Positions 8,208-16,309 of a stretch of DNA of 35,373 bases are shown piece after piece; the stretch's first letter is position 1, and each line of letters starts with the position of its first letter. Origin of the DNA: an uncultured Prevotellaceae bacterium (GTDB taxonomy: Bacteria > Bacteroidota > Bacteroidia > Bacteroidales > Bacteroidaceae); contig CAMVJU010000020.1 of NCBI GenBank assembly GCA_947167935.1, forward strand, positions 1 through 35,373. Reading direction: 5' to 3'. A program made the position numbers and the translations under genes. The notes beneath the pieces were generated by a model. It searched no databases, had not been told where the DNA came from, and saw nothing but the letters and a program-made list of their open reading frames with translations.

Positions 8208-10059
8208 GAAGCTGATTGCGATACTGAGCCTTGCCTGTACCATCTGTTGTACTGCCGTTGCTGAGGAAGACCCGAAGCTGACGGGTACCGTCATCGGCTC
8301 GGCTGAGTCGGTGGATTACTCTACGTGGATGCAGTCGACGACGGTGAACACGTGTAAAAATGCCTTTGATGGAAACCTGAACACTTTCTTCGCTTCGTGG
8401 GAACGCAGCTATACTTGGGCAGGCCTTGACTTGGGAGAACCCTATGTCATTACCCGAGTGGGATGGTCTCCCCGCAACGATGTCCACGGCGAAGAGCGTG
8501 TGCTGTTAGCTGTGTTCGAAGGCGCCAACAGACCTGATTTCATGGATGCGCTGCCGCTCTACCTCGTCGATGAGCAAGGCACCATAGGCACTATTTCATA
8601 CGCTGACGTCAACTGCTCGAAGGGTTTCCGGTATGTCAGATACGTCGGCCCCAATGATGCACGCTGCAACATTGCCGAGCTTGAGTTCTACGGCCATAAG
8701 GGCGAGGGCGACGAGTCGCAGCTCTATCGGGTGACGAACCTGCCCACCGTCAGCATCCACACCCTCAATGGTGAGATTCCTTATGACAAGGTGCATCAGA
8801 TTGTGTCGCAGCTGACCATCATCTCTGACGACGGACTGCTGTCAGAGCCTGGTACGACGCGTGAAAGGGGTAATGCTTCGCGTAGCTTTCCCAAGAAACC
8901 CTGGCGCATCAAGTTCGACAAGAAGCAGAGAGTGCTCGATGCTCCTTGCAAAGCCAAGAAATGGACGCTCCTCAACAACTACGGTGACAAGACGCTGATG
9001 CGCAATCTGCTGGCCTTTGAGCTGAGCCGTCGACTGGGGATGCCTTACACACCTTACGGAACAGCCGTCGATGTGCTGCTCAATGGTGAGTACAAGGGCT
9101 GCTATCAGCTGTGCGACCAGGTGGAGGTGAACAAAAACCGCGTGAATATTGAGGAGATGACGCCGCAGGACAACAGCGGCACGGAGCTCACAGGCGGATA
9201 TTTCATCGAGATAGACGCATACGCCGACCAAGAGGCTTCTCATTTCTATTCGTCCAAAGGCAATCCCGTCACCATCAAGTCGCCGGACGAGGACTCCATC
9301 ACCACGCAGCAGAAGACCTACATCCGCCAGCGCTTTAACAACATGGAAAGCAATTGGCGCACTTATCTTGACTTGAACACCTTCCTCCGCCATTTCCTTG
9401 TAGGAGAGCTGTCGGGCAACACCGATACCTATTGGAGTGTGTTCATGTATAAGGATCGCGATGACAAGATGTTCTATACAGGTCCCGTTTGGGACTTTGA
9501 TCTCGCCTTCGAAAACGACAACCGTACCTATCCCGTCAACAACAAGAGGGACTATATCTATCGCAGCGGCGGCAGCTGTGCCGGCAATATGGAGACCTTC
9601 GTGGATAATATCGTGGTGAGGAATGCCAATGCCCGTGCACAGCTCTATGAGATTTGGGATGAGGCACGGCAGGGTGGGCTTACTGAGGAAAACATGGTGG
9701 CATTCATCGACAGCCTGGAGCAGGCGTTGGATCAGTCGCAGCAGCTGAACTTCACCCGTTGGCCCATTATGAACACCTACGTCCACCAGAATCCCGTGCT
9801 CTGGGGCAGTTATAAAGCCGAGGTGCAGAACGTGCGCCGCTTTATGAAGGAACGTATCGCCTGGATGGACAATAAGCTGGGCTATGTCTATACTCCCAAC
9901 AACATAGCCGACACGCACATCGACTTCTATCAGCCTTATCAGGTGTATAACCTGCAGGGCAGGGTCTGTGGCGACAAGCTGGAAGGCTTGGCATCGGGCA
10001 TTTACGTTGTCCGTCAGGGACGTGCGGTCAGGAAAGTGACAATATCAGACAAAAATTAG
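8203..10059 (+). CDS. CotH-kinase-family secreted protein with likely T9SS sorting domain
   Basis: Predicted exported protein of 618 residues. The start is TTG at 8203: an in-frame stop lies at 8197, and the TTG gives an excellent signal peptide (MKKLIAILSLACTICC, cleavage probably after AVA). The next ATG would remove it. Residues about 25-170 resemble a discoidin-like beta-sandwich. Residues about 190-560 match the CotH family, with RERGNASRSFPKKPWRIKF, GVWDFD-like GPVWDFDLAFEND and EVNKNRVNIEEMT. The C-terminus (VYNLQGR, then GIYVVRQG and KVTIS) resembles a type A T9SS sorting domain, implying secretion across the outer membrane. Known CotH is an atypical kinase that phosphorylates secreted spore-coat proteins; activity here is not established. 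It sits between ilvD and ilvB, only 11 nt before ilvB. Confidence 0.85.
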   Translation: MKKLIAILSLACTICCTAVAEEDPKLTGTVIGSAESVDYSTWMQSTTVNTCKNAFDGNLNTFFASWERSYTWAGLDLGEPYVITRVGWSPRNDVHGEERVLLAVFEGANRPDFMDALPLYLVDEQGTIGTISYADVNCSKGFRYVRYVGPNDARCNIAELEFYGHKGEGDESQLYRVTNLPTVSIHTLNGEIPYDKVHQIVSQLTIISDDGLLSEPGTTRERGNASRSFPKKPWRIKFDKKQRVLDAPCKAKKWTLLNNYGDKTLMRNLLAFELSRRLGMPYTPYGTAVDVLLNGEYKGCYQLCDQVEVNKNRVNIEEMTPQDNSGTELTGGYFIEIDAYADQEASHFYSSKGNPVTIKSPDEDSITTQQKTYIRQRFNNMESNWRTYLDLNTFLRHFLVGELSGNTDTYWSVFMYKDRDDKMFYTGPVWDFDLAFENDNRTYPVNNKRDYIYRSGGSCAGNMETFVDNIVVRNANARAQLYEIWDEARQGGLTEENMVAFIDSLEQALDQSQQLNFTRWPIMNTYVHQNPVLWGSYKAEVQNVRRFMKERIAWMDNKLGYVYTPNNIADTHIDFYQPYQVYNLQGRVCGDKLEGLASGIYVVRQGRAVRKVTISDKN

Positions 10060-10070
10060 ACCAAACCTAT

Positions 10071-11804
10071 ATGCAAGAAAAGATTACCGGCTCTGAAGCG
10101 CTGATGCTGGCCTTGAAGGCGGAAGGTGTAGAGACCATCTTCGGCTATCCCGGCGGCAGCATCATGCCTGTCTATGATGCCCTCTACGACTATACCCGTG
10201 GGCCAAAGAAGGCCTTCGACCATATCCTTGTGCGCCATGAGCAGGCTGCTACACATGCTGCTGAGGGCTATGCCCGTGTCAGCGGCAGGGTTGGGGTGGC
10301 CATCGTCACCAGTGGTCCAGGTGCTACGAACACGCTGACGGGTGTGGCCGATGCCATGCTCGACTCTACGCCTATCGTCGTCATCGCCGGACAGGTGCCT
10401 ATCGCTGCGCTGGGAACGGATGCCTTTCAGGAGGTGGACCTCGTCGGCTTGGCGCAGCCCATCTCGAAGTGGAGCTATCAGATACGTCACGCCGAGGATA
10501 TCGCCTGGGCCGTGAGCCGTGCCTTTTATATTGCCCGCAGCGGCAGACCTGGCCCTGTGGTGCTCGACTTCCCCAAAAATGCACAGGTTGAGACTGTGGA
10601 GTTCAAGGCTGAGCACGTCAGCTTCATCCGTTCCTATGTGGCCTATCCGAAGCTGAGCGAGGAGGCCGTGCAGCAGGCTGCTGCCCTTATCAATGCCGCG
10701 AAGAAACCTCTCGCATTGGTGGGACAAGGCGTGGAGCTGGCCGGTGCACAGGAGGAGCTGAAAACTTTCCTTGAGAAGGCCGACATCCCCGCAGGTCGTA
10801 CGATGCTGGGGTTGAGTGCATTGCCCTCGAACCATCCGCTGAACGTGGGTATGCTGGGCATGCACGGCAACTACGCCGTCAACCTGAAGGAGCAGGAATG
10901 TGACGTGCTTATCGCCATCGGTATGCGCTTCAGCGACCGTGTCACGGGGAGTCTGAAGACCTATGCCAAACAGGCAAAGATCATCCACCTCGATATTGAC
11001 AAGAGCGAGATAGACAAAAACGTGAAGACCGATGTGGCTGTGGTGGCTGACTGTAAGGAGTCGCTGCCCGCCATCACTGCTCTCTTGGAGAAAACCAGCC
11101 ATCAGGAGTGGCGCGACTCTTTCCTGCCCCTCAACGAGAAAGAACGTGTGAAGGTTATTGAGCCTGCCATCCACCCGAAGGACGGCCCGCTGCTGATGGG
11201 CGAGGTGGTGAACGCCGTAGCCGAGCAGTCGCCCGACGACACCGTACTTGTCACCGATGTGGGACAAAACCAGCTTTTCGCCACACGCTATTTCAAATAT
11301 CACCACCAGCGCAGCATCTGCACCAGTGGTGGCCTTGGCACGATGGGCTATGGAATGCCAGCCGCTGTTGGAGCCTGCTTTGCTGTAAAGAGGAGAGAGG
11401 AAAGAGGAGAGAGGAAAGAGCGTACTATTGTTTGTTTCATGGGCGATGGCGGCTTCCAGATGAATATCCAGGAGCTGGGCACCATCATGGAGCAGCAATG
11501 CCCTGTGAAACTCATCCTGTTGAACAATAACTACTTAGGTAACGTGCGCCAGTGGCAGGATATGTTCTGGCAGCGCCGCAAGTCGTTCACGAAGATGCTC
11601 AATCCCTGCTACGAGCTCATCGCTCAGGGCTACGGCATCGCCTATGAAGCCGTCACCGACCGCAAGGATTTGGCTGCTGCCGTCAATAAGATGCTTACCA
11701 CCAATGGTCCCTTCATTCTTGAGTGTGCCATCAAGGAAGATGACGACGTGCTGCCCATGACACCGCCGGGCAAGAATGTCGATGATATGATGCTGGAGAA
11801 TTAA
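10071..11804 (+). CDS. ilvB: Acetolactate synthase, large (catalytic) subunit
   Basis: Thiamine-diphosphate enzyme that condenses pyruvate with pyruvate or 2-oxobutyrate, the committed step of branched-chain amino acid synthesis. It has 577 residues. The N-terminal domain carries FGYPGGSIMPVYDAL and the catalytic glutamate Glu57 in VRHEQAATHAAEGYAR. The cofactor motif starts at Gly458 (GDGGFQMN) and ends in LLNNNYLGNVRQWQ. Just before it, residues about 440-450 (KRREERGERKE) form a charged loop not expected in the family, encoded by a 14-nt repeat. Since 14 is not a multiple of three, gain or loss of one unit would shift the frame. The small subunit follows after 12 nt. The gene is otherwise intact. 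Confidence 0.97.
   Translation: MQEKITGSEALMLALKAEGVETIFGYPGGSIMPVYDALYDYTRGPKKAFDHILVRHEQAATHAAEGYARVSGRVGVAIVTSGPGATNTLTGVADAMLDSTPIVVIAGQVPIAALGTDAFQEVDLVGLAQPISKWSYQIRHAEDIAWAVSRAFYIARSGRPGPVVLDFPKNAQVETVEFKAEHVSFIRSYVAYPKLSEEAVQQAAALINAAKKPLALVGQGVELAGAQEELKTFLEKADIPAGRTMLGLSALPSNHPLNVGMLGMHGNYAVNLKEQECDVLIAIGMRFSDRVTGSLKTYAKQAKIIHLDIDKSEIDKNVKTDVAVVADCKESLPAITALLEKTSHQEWRDSFLPLNEKERVKVIEPAIHPKDGPLLMGEVVNAVAEQSPDDTVLVTDVGQNQLFATRYFKYHHQRSICTSGGLGTMGYGMPAAVGACFAVKRREERGERKERTIVCFMGDGGFQMNIQELGTIMEQQCPVKLILLNNNYLGNVRQWQDMFWQRRKSFTKMLNPCYELIAQGYGIAYEAVTDRKDLAAAVNKMLTTNGPFILECAIKEDDDVLPMTPPGKNVDDMMLEN
11387..11420 (+). repeat. 14-nt (2 x 7) repeat inside ilvB
   Basis: Two identical copies of AAAGAGGAGAGAGG followed by the first 6 nt of a third. 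Each copy splits into AAAGAGG and AGAGAGG. It encodes the charged loop next to the cofactor-binding motif of acetolactate synthase. Confidence 0.85.
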
Positions 11805-11818
11805 GAGTTAAGAATTAT
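11798..11818 (+). repeat. Three-unit heptamer repeat across ilvB stop and ilvN start
   Basis: Units GAATTAA, GAGTTAA, GAATTAT. The first contains the ilvB stop codon TAA, and the last contains the first two bases of the ilvN ATG. The stop-to-start spacing of 12 nt is therefore set by the repeat. Confidence 0.6.
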
Positions 11819-12353
11819 GGAAAAAAAGCTATACACACTCCTTGTCTACTCCGAGAACATTGCCGGTATCCTTAATCAGATAACGGCTGTGTTCACTCGC
11901 CGTCAGGTGAATATCGAGAGTCTGAACGTGTCGGCCTCGAGCATCCCCAACGTGCACAAATACACCATCACGGCGTGGAGCGACGAAGATCAGATCATCA
12001 AGATCACCAAGCAGATAGAGAAAAAAATCGATGTGGTGAAGGCCAACTATTTCACCGACGACCAGCTGTTCATCCGTGAGTCGGGCCTCTATAAGCTTGC
12101 CACCGATGCGGTGATGCAGAATCCTGAGATCAGCCGCACCATCCGTCGCCACGATGCCAGCATCATTGAGGTGAATCCCACCTATGTCATTGTAATGAAA
12201 TACGGCATCACCGACGACATCATCTCGCTCTACCGTGCCCTCGATGCCTTTGGCTGTGTCCTGCAGTATACCCGCTCTGGCCGTATCGCCGTTACTCGCG
12301 GTATGCAGGAGCAGGTCAGCAATTTCCTTGAGCAGAGGGAAAAGGAGAAATAG
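11817..12353 (+). CDS. ilvN: Acetolactate synthase, small (regulatory) subunit
   Basis: Regulatory partner of IlvB that activates the enzyme and confers feedback inhibition, usually by valine. It has 178 residues, normal for the family. An N-terminal ACT domain (about residues 4-75) begins KLYTLLVYSENIAGILNQI and continues RRQVNIESLNVSAS. The C-terminal small-subunit domain follows. The gene is 12 nt behind ilvB and clearly co-transcribed. No ilvC follows; the next gene is metF, so the reductoisomerase must be encoded elsewhere. Confidence 0.96.
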   Translation: MEKKLYTLLVYSENIAGILNQITAVFTRRQVNIESLNVSASSIPNVHKYTITAWSDEDQIIKITKQIEKKIDVVKANYFTDDQLFIRESGLYKLATDAVMQNPEISRTIRRHDASIIEVNPTYVIVMKYGITDDIISLYRALDAFGCVLQYTRSGRIAVTRGMQEQVSNFLEQREKEK

Positions 12354-12363
12354 ACTGTCAGTA

Positions 12364-12379
12364 GCTCCTTTGCAGGAGC
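12364..12379 (+). other. Small hairpin between ilvN and metF
   Basis: GCTCC, a 6-nt loop TTTGCA, then GGAGC. It lacks a T-tract, so it is not a convincing terminator. It may be a processing or attenuation structure in the 57-nt spacer, or chance. Confidence 0.3.
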
Positions 12380-12410
12380 CCGATAGTTCCATCATTTTAC
12401 TATACATAGC

Positions 12411-13370
12411 ATGAGCAAAGTTACAGACATACTCAAGACCGCACAAAAACCCTTCGCCAGCTTCGAGCTGGTGCCACCCCTGAAGGGCAGCGACGTGAGC
12501 CGCCTCTACGACAGCATCGACCCGCTGATGCAGTTTCAGCCACCGTTCATCAACGTCACATGCCACCGCGACGAGGTGGAATATGTGCCCAACAGCGACG
12601 GCACCTACACGAAGATGACGCTGGCCAAGCGTCCCAGCACCATCGCCATCGTGGCAGCCATCATGCGCCGCTATCCGCAGCTGGAGATCGTGCCCCACGT
12701 CATCTGCGGCGGCGCCTCGCGCTCGAAAGTGGAGAGCGAGCTGCTTGACCTGCACTTCCTCGGCATACAAAACATCGTGGCTCTGCGCGGCGACGCCATC
12801 CCCGGCCAGCGTTTCTTCATTCCCGAGGCCGACGGCTTCAGCCACAGCTCAGAGCTCGTGTCGATGATCAGCCGCCTGAACAAAGGGCAGTATCTCGACC
12901 CCACGGTGAAGAAAGGCCTGCCGACGGATTTCTGCGTGGGCGTGGCCGCCTATCCTGAAAAACACTATGAGGCCGCCAACCTCAATACCGACATCATGCA
13001 CCTGAAACAGAAAGTAGAGGCTGGCGCCGACTATATCGTCACGCAGATGTTCTTCGACAACGAGCAGTATTTCCGTTTCGTCGACCAGCTGCGCCAAGTA
13101 GGCATCACCGTGCCCGTCATCCCGGGCCTGAAGCCCATCTCCTCGCAGCGACAGATTGACCTGCTGCCTCGCTCATTCCACATCGACATTCCCCAGCCGC
13201 TGGTCAGCCGCCTCAGCCAGGCAAAGACCGCCAACGACGCTTACCAGATTGGCATCGAGTGGGCCATCGAGCAGAGCCGTGACCTGCTGGCACACGGTGC
13301 TCCCGCCATCCATTACTACACGATGGCCAAGACCGACAACGTCTGCCAGATTGTCAAAGCCGTATTTTAA
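12411..13370 (+). CDS. metF: 5,10-methylenetetrahydrofolate reductase
   Basis: FAD enzyme that reduces methylenetetrahydrofolate to methyl-tetrahydrofolate, the methyl donor for methionine synthesis. It has 319 residues, slightly above the usual 290-310. Family landmarks are FASFELVPPLKGSD near the N-terminus, FINVTCHRDE, VPHVICGGASRS, NIVALRGDA (about residues 121-129), GADYIVTQMFFD and PVIPGLKPI. The ATG at 12411 follows ilvN by 57 nt on the same strand, without a clear promoter, so it may belong to the same transcript. A strong bidirectional terminator ends the unit. Confidence 0.95.
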   Translation: MSKVTDILKTAQKPFASFELVPPLKGSDVSRLYDSIDPLMQFQPPFINVTCHRDEVEYVPNSDGTYTKMTLAKRPSTIAIVAAIMRRYPQLEIVPHVICGGASRSKVESELLDLHFLGIQNIVALRGDAIPGQRFFIPEADGFSHSSELVSMISRLNKGQYLDPTVKKGLPTDFCVGVAAYPEKHYEAANLNTDIMHLKQKVEAGADYIVTQMFFDNEQYFRFVDQLRQVGITVPVIPGLKPISSQRQIDLLPRSFHIDIPQPLVSRLSQAKTANDAYQIGIEWAIEQSRDLLAHGAPAIHYYTMAKTDNVCQIVKAVF

Positions 13371-13376
13371 AATAAT

Positions 13377-13404
13377 GAGGGTGTGCCAAAACTGACACAC
13401 CCTC
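13377..13404. terminator. Bidirectional terminator between metF and the GH31 gene
   Basis: A 9-bp perfect stem (GAGGGTGTG with CACACCCTC) around a 10-nt loop, between convergent stop codons at 13370 and 13410. T-rich sequence follows on both strands. Confidence 0.75.
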
Positions 13405-13409
13405 TTCTA

Positions 13410-15737
13410 TTACAAGCGCACCTGCATTTTCTTTCCGTCGTAACTGACGGTCTGCTGAGTGCCATCGGGCAGGACGATGGTGAACTGCCGCGTCTGCAAC
13501 ATCCCTGGGTAGGAGCCTTGACGTTCGCAAATGGTCAACGATCGCGAGCGGTCGTCCCAAGTGAAGAGGATGGTGCTATAGACGCCCTTCTCATAGTTGT
13601 AGCTGTCGCCTTCGTCCTCATAGAGCATAAACGAACCGTCGGCACCAGGATAGACGCGCAGCTCAAGGTTGTCCCATGCCTTTTCGCCCACATACTGCAT
13701 CTCAGGACCAAGGGGCAGGATGCTACCTGCACGCACAAACATTGGCACGCGGTCGAGGGTGGTCTCAAGCGTCACGCTCTTTCCTCCCTGATAGCGCTGG
13801 CCCGTCCAGAAATCATACCATGTAGCGCCCTTCGGCAGGTATTTCGTGGCGGTCTTTGAGGCGGTGAAGTCAATGGCTCCGACGGGGGAACCGTCAGACG
13901 CATTCTGGCGATCCCAGCCTGTCATTGCATTGGTGCGGATGATTTTCTCCTCCGTGTACTGAGGATCAACGATGGGACAGGCGAGGATGCTGCGGCCAAA
14001 CAGGAACTCGTCGGTCATATTCCACACCTTCTTGTCCTGAGCAAAGTCAGCAAACAGCGGACGCATATAGCTGCCATTATTCGTGGTCACCTGCCAGGCG
14101 GTGCTATACAAATAAGGCAGGAAGCGATAGCGCAGGCGAATCTGCTTCTCGATGGCATCGTAGACAGGCTCACCCTTCTGACCGAACTGCCAGATCTCGC
14201 GAGGTGCGTCGGCACCATGACTGCGGAAGACAGGACAGAACAGACCGTACTGCATCCAGCGCACGTAGAGCTCCTGGAACTGCGGATTCTTCGGTGCCGA
14301 GCCGCCGCCACGGGTGTTATAAGAGCCGCAGAAGAAGCCGCCGATGTCGGTATTGAAATTGGGGTTGCCCGTCAGCGTGAAGCTCAGGCCTGCAGGCACC
14401 TGCTTGCGCAGCATGTCCCACGACGAGTTGACGTCGCCACTCCACATGTTCGAGCCATAGTGTTGCTGGCCGGCGAAGCTCGAGCGCGTCATAATGAAGA
14501 TGCGCTTGCCACGGTCGTCCTGACGCTGGGCCTGATAGATGCCGCGGACAGTCTCCAAGGGGAAGGCGTTGCGCTGCGAGCGCCAAGTGCCGCCATAGAC
14601 GGGATGCTCGTAGTCACTCTCCTTTGGATTGAAGAAGTCGGGGTCGGTAGAGTCCATCCACCAGGCATCACAGCCATAGTCATAGAGTGTCTTCAGGTAT
14701 TTCCAATAGATAGCGCGTGCCTCAGGATGAAAGGCATCGTAGACCTTTACGCCAGAGGGGTACTTCATCACAGGAGGCCAAATGTGCGAGATGCCGCTCT
14801 GGGGCCACGTCTCAAAAGGCATCAGCAGACCTTTCTCGTTCAGCTCACGGAACTGCTGCGTCTGTGGACCAAAACTGGCCCAGATGCTGATCATAAAGTG
14901 AGCATGCTTCTTGTGCACATTGTCAATCATCTGCTTGCCGTTGGAGAAGTCCTCGGCGAGGAAGTCCATTGCGTTCCATAGGTAGTTCGAGCCCCAGTAC
15001 TGCCAGTCCTGGATGATGCCGTCTAAGGGAACGTTCAGCGCACGGTATTGGTCGACGATGCCCTCCGTTTCGCGGGCCGTCTTATAGCGTTCCTTCGACT
15101 GCCAGTAGCCGTAGGTCCACAGCGGAAACATGGGCACGTCGCCCGTCAGGTAGCGCATCTGAGCGATGACGCCGTCGGCAGAGCCGCCATACATAAAGTA
15201 GTAGTCGATGCCGTCGCCTACCTCTGCATCGAAGGTCATGCCCTCGGCATTGTCCTCGAACATCGTGGGCGAATAGTTCTCCCAATAGATGCCCCAGCCC
15301 TTGATGCTCTGCAGCACGTTCTGGAAGTCCTCGAGGTTCGACTGCTCCATGCGTTTCTTCTCACCTCGGCGGTTCATCTTGCCGTCCTGAAAGGTGCCCA
15401 GGCCATAAATGGCTTCGTCCTTGTCAAGCGTAAAGGTCTGACGGGCACCGCTCACGTCGCAGTTTTTCTCCTTGAGCAGCAATTTCCCCCTAGAAGTGAG
15501 GAACGTCAGGTTGCCCTGAGCATCCTTACGTATTGTCAGTTCACTGCTCTTCCATTGGCTACTGGTTGTCAAACACGGAACATCCTCAGGCTTCGCAGTC
15601 ACTACCAATGACTTTGTAGGCTGTCCTTTCACGATGTGTACAATAGACGGAGTAATGAACTCAATTTTCACTTCCTGCGCCTTTGACAGCTGCAGGCTCA
15701 TGGCCATCAAGACCAATAAAAACAGGCTTTTCTTCAT
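13410..15737 (-). CDS. GH31 glycoside hydrolase (alpha-glucosidase/alpha-xylosidase type), exported
   Basis: Predicted retaining alpha-glycosidase of 775 residues, probably periplasmic or surface-bound. The frame could open at 15791, but ATG at 15737 is preferred: it starts a clean signal peptide (MKKSLFLLVLMAMSLQLSKA) and the promoter lies just upstream, between the two starts. An N-terminal beta-sandwich precedes the catalytic barrel. The predicted nucleophile is Asp362 in WWMDSTDPD, and the acid/base is Asp435 in MWSGDVNSSW. Relatives acting on xyloglucan or starch fragments often read WWxDATEPD; here Glu is replaced by Asp. No SusC/SusD or other glycan-utilisation genes lie nearby, so the substrate cannot be inferred from context. 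No T9SS sorting domain is visible. Confidence 0.92.
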   Translation of the reverse strand: MKKSLFLLVLMAMSLQLSKAQEVKIEFITPSIVHIVKGQPTKSLVVTAKPEDVPCLTTSSQWKSSELTIRKDAQGNLTFLTSRGKLLLKEKNCDVSGARQTFTLDKDEAIYGLGTFQDGKMNRRGEKKRMEQSNLEDFQNVLQSIKGWGIYWENYSPTMFEDNAEGMTFDAEVGDGIDYYFMYGGSADGVIAQMRYLTGDVPMFPLWTYGYWQSKERYKTARETEGIVDQYRALNVPLDGIIQDWQYWGSNYLWNAMDFLAEDFSNGKQMIDNVHKKHAHFMISIWASFGPQTQQFRELNEKGLLMPFETWPQSGISHIWPPVMKYPSGVKVYDAFHPEARAIYWKYLKTLYDYGCDAWWMDSTDPDFFNPKESDYEHPVYGGTWRSQRNAFPLETVRGIYQAQRQDDRGKRIFIMTRSSFAGQQHYGSNMWSGDVNSSWDMLRKQVPAGLSFTLTGNPNFNTDIGGFFCGSYNTRGGGSAPKNPQFQELYVRWMQYGLFCPVFRSHGADAPREIWQFGQKGEPVYDAIEKQIRLRYRFLPYLYSTAWQVTTNNGSYMRPLFADFAQDKKVWNMTDEFLFGRSILACPIVDPQYTEEKIIRTNAMTGWDRQNASDGSPVGAIDFTASKTATKYLPKGATWYDFWTGQRYQGGKSVTLETTLDRVPMFVRAGSILPLGPEMQYVGEKAWDNLELRVYPGADGSFMLYEDEGDSYNYEKGVYSTILFTWDDRSRSLTICERQGSYPGMLQTRQFTIVLPDGTQQTVSYDGKKMQVRL

Positions 15738-15757
15738 AACGTGTTGGATTTTTGCCA

Positions 15758-15789
15758 CAAAGTTATGAAATAATCCACACATCAGCAAC
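15758..15789 (-). promoter_or_regulatory. Promoter of the GH31 gene (GTTG-N20-TAACTTTG)
   Basis: On the minus strand, GTTG at 15789-15786 and TAACTTTG at 15765-15758 are 20 nt apart. The preferred ATG at 15737 follows 20 nt after the -7 box. This supports the downstream start codon. Confidence 0.78.
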
Positions 15790-15809
15790 AATTTGTCGTA
15801 AAAAGTTTG

Positions 15810-15817
15810 TAACTTTG
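15810..15817 (+). promoter_or_regulatory. -7 box of the HsdR_N-like gene (TAACTTTG)
   Basis: TAACTTTG matches the -7 consensus and lies 19 nt before the ATG at 15837. No TTG or TTTG is found at the usual distance upstream; a TTTG at 15792 is only 14 nt away. Confidence 0.45.
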
Positions 15818-15836
15818 CATCCGTAACATCTATAAT

Positions 15837-16295
15837 ATGGACATCAACCTACCTCCCTACGACATCAAATGGCGCGAACGCAACGGCAAACGCGAGATAT
15901 TTGATTTCCTGCGTCGGCGCTACATCGCGCTGACGCCAGAGGAGTGGGTACGACAGCATTTCGTGCACTACTTGGTAGAACACAAGGGCTATCCGAAGGG
16001 ATTATTAGCCAATGAAATGGAACTGCGTGTAGGCGAGAAACGGCTGCGATGTGACACTGTGCTTTACAGCGCCGCATTGCAGCCGCAAATGATTATCGAG
16101 TATAAGGCTCCCGATGTGGCCATCACGCAACGTGTGTTCGACCAGATTACGGCCTATAACATGCTGCTGCATGTAGACTATCTCATCGTGTCAAACGGTC
16201 GCCAGCATTTCTGCTGCCACATGGACTATGCCCGTCACAGCTATGAATTCCTGAGCGACATACCCGACTATAGCACAATAACCGTTAACCAATAA
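15837..16295 (+). CDS. Stand-alone type I restriction HsdR N-terminal-like domain protein
   Basis: Small protein of 152 residues matching the HsdR_N_2 type domain found alone in many Bacteroidota. It has a PD-(D/E)xK nuclease-like arrangement: Asp73 in LRCDTVLY, then Glu88 and Lys90 in MIIEYKAP. An N-terminal stretch (EEWVRQHFVHYLVEHKGYP) and a later DYLIVSNGRQHFCC fit the same fold. No HsdM, HsdS, helicase domain or methyltransferase gene is nearby, so it is not part of a type I restriction system here. Its role is unknown; nuclease activity is possible from the conserved residues but not shown. The last codons lie inside a 14-nt repeat. It is convergent with the zinc-ribbon gene. Confidence 0.82.
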   Translation: MDINLPPYDIKWRERNGKREIFDFLRRRYIALTPEEWVRQHFVHYLVEHKGYPKGLLANEMELRVGEKRLRCDTVLYSAALQPQMIIEYKAPDVAITQRVFDQITAYNMLLHVDYLIVSNGRQHFCCHMDYARHSYEFLSDIPDYSTITVNQ

Positions 16296-16304
16296 CCGTT
16301 AACC
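16277..16304. repeat. Two exact 14-nt repeats at a convergent gene end
   Basis: Two identical copies of AATAACCGTTAACC. The first covers the last codons of the HsdR_N-like gene and the second contains its stop. With the following bases, ATAACC (16292-16297) can pair with GGTTAT (16308-16313), making a possible weak terminator between the convergent genes. Confidence 0.75.
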
Positions 16305-16309
16305 GTTGG

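Noticed and set aside
10056..11498. 480-codon minus-strand frame
   Set aside because: It lies entirely opposite ilvB, whose protein is unmistakable. Similar antisense frames opposite the penicillin-binding protein (3975-5363), the CotH-like gene (8842-9918) and ilvN/metF (11829-12845) were rejected for the same reason.
12354..12410. SAM riboswitch before metF
   Set aside because: The spacer is only 57 nt, with one 5-bp hairpin. It is too short and lacks the multi-helix fold.
15738..15791. Upstream start of the GH31 gene
   Set aside because: The promoter -7 box lies at 15758-15765, inside this extension, and the signal peptide begins at 15737.
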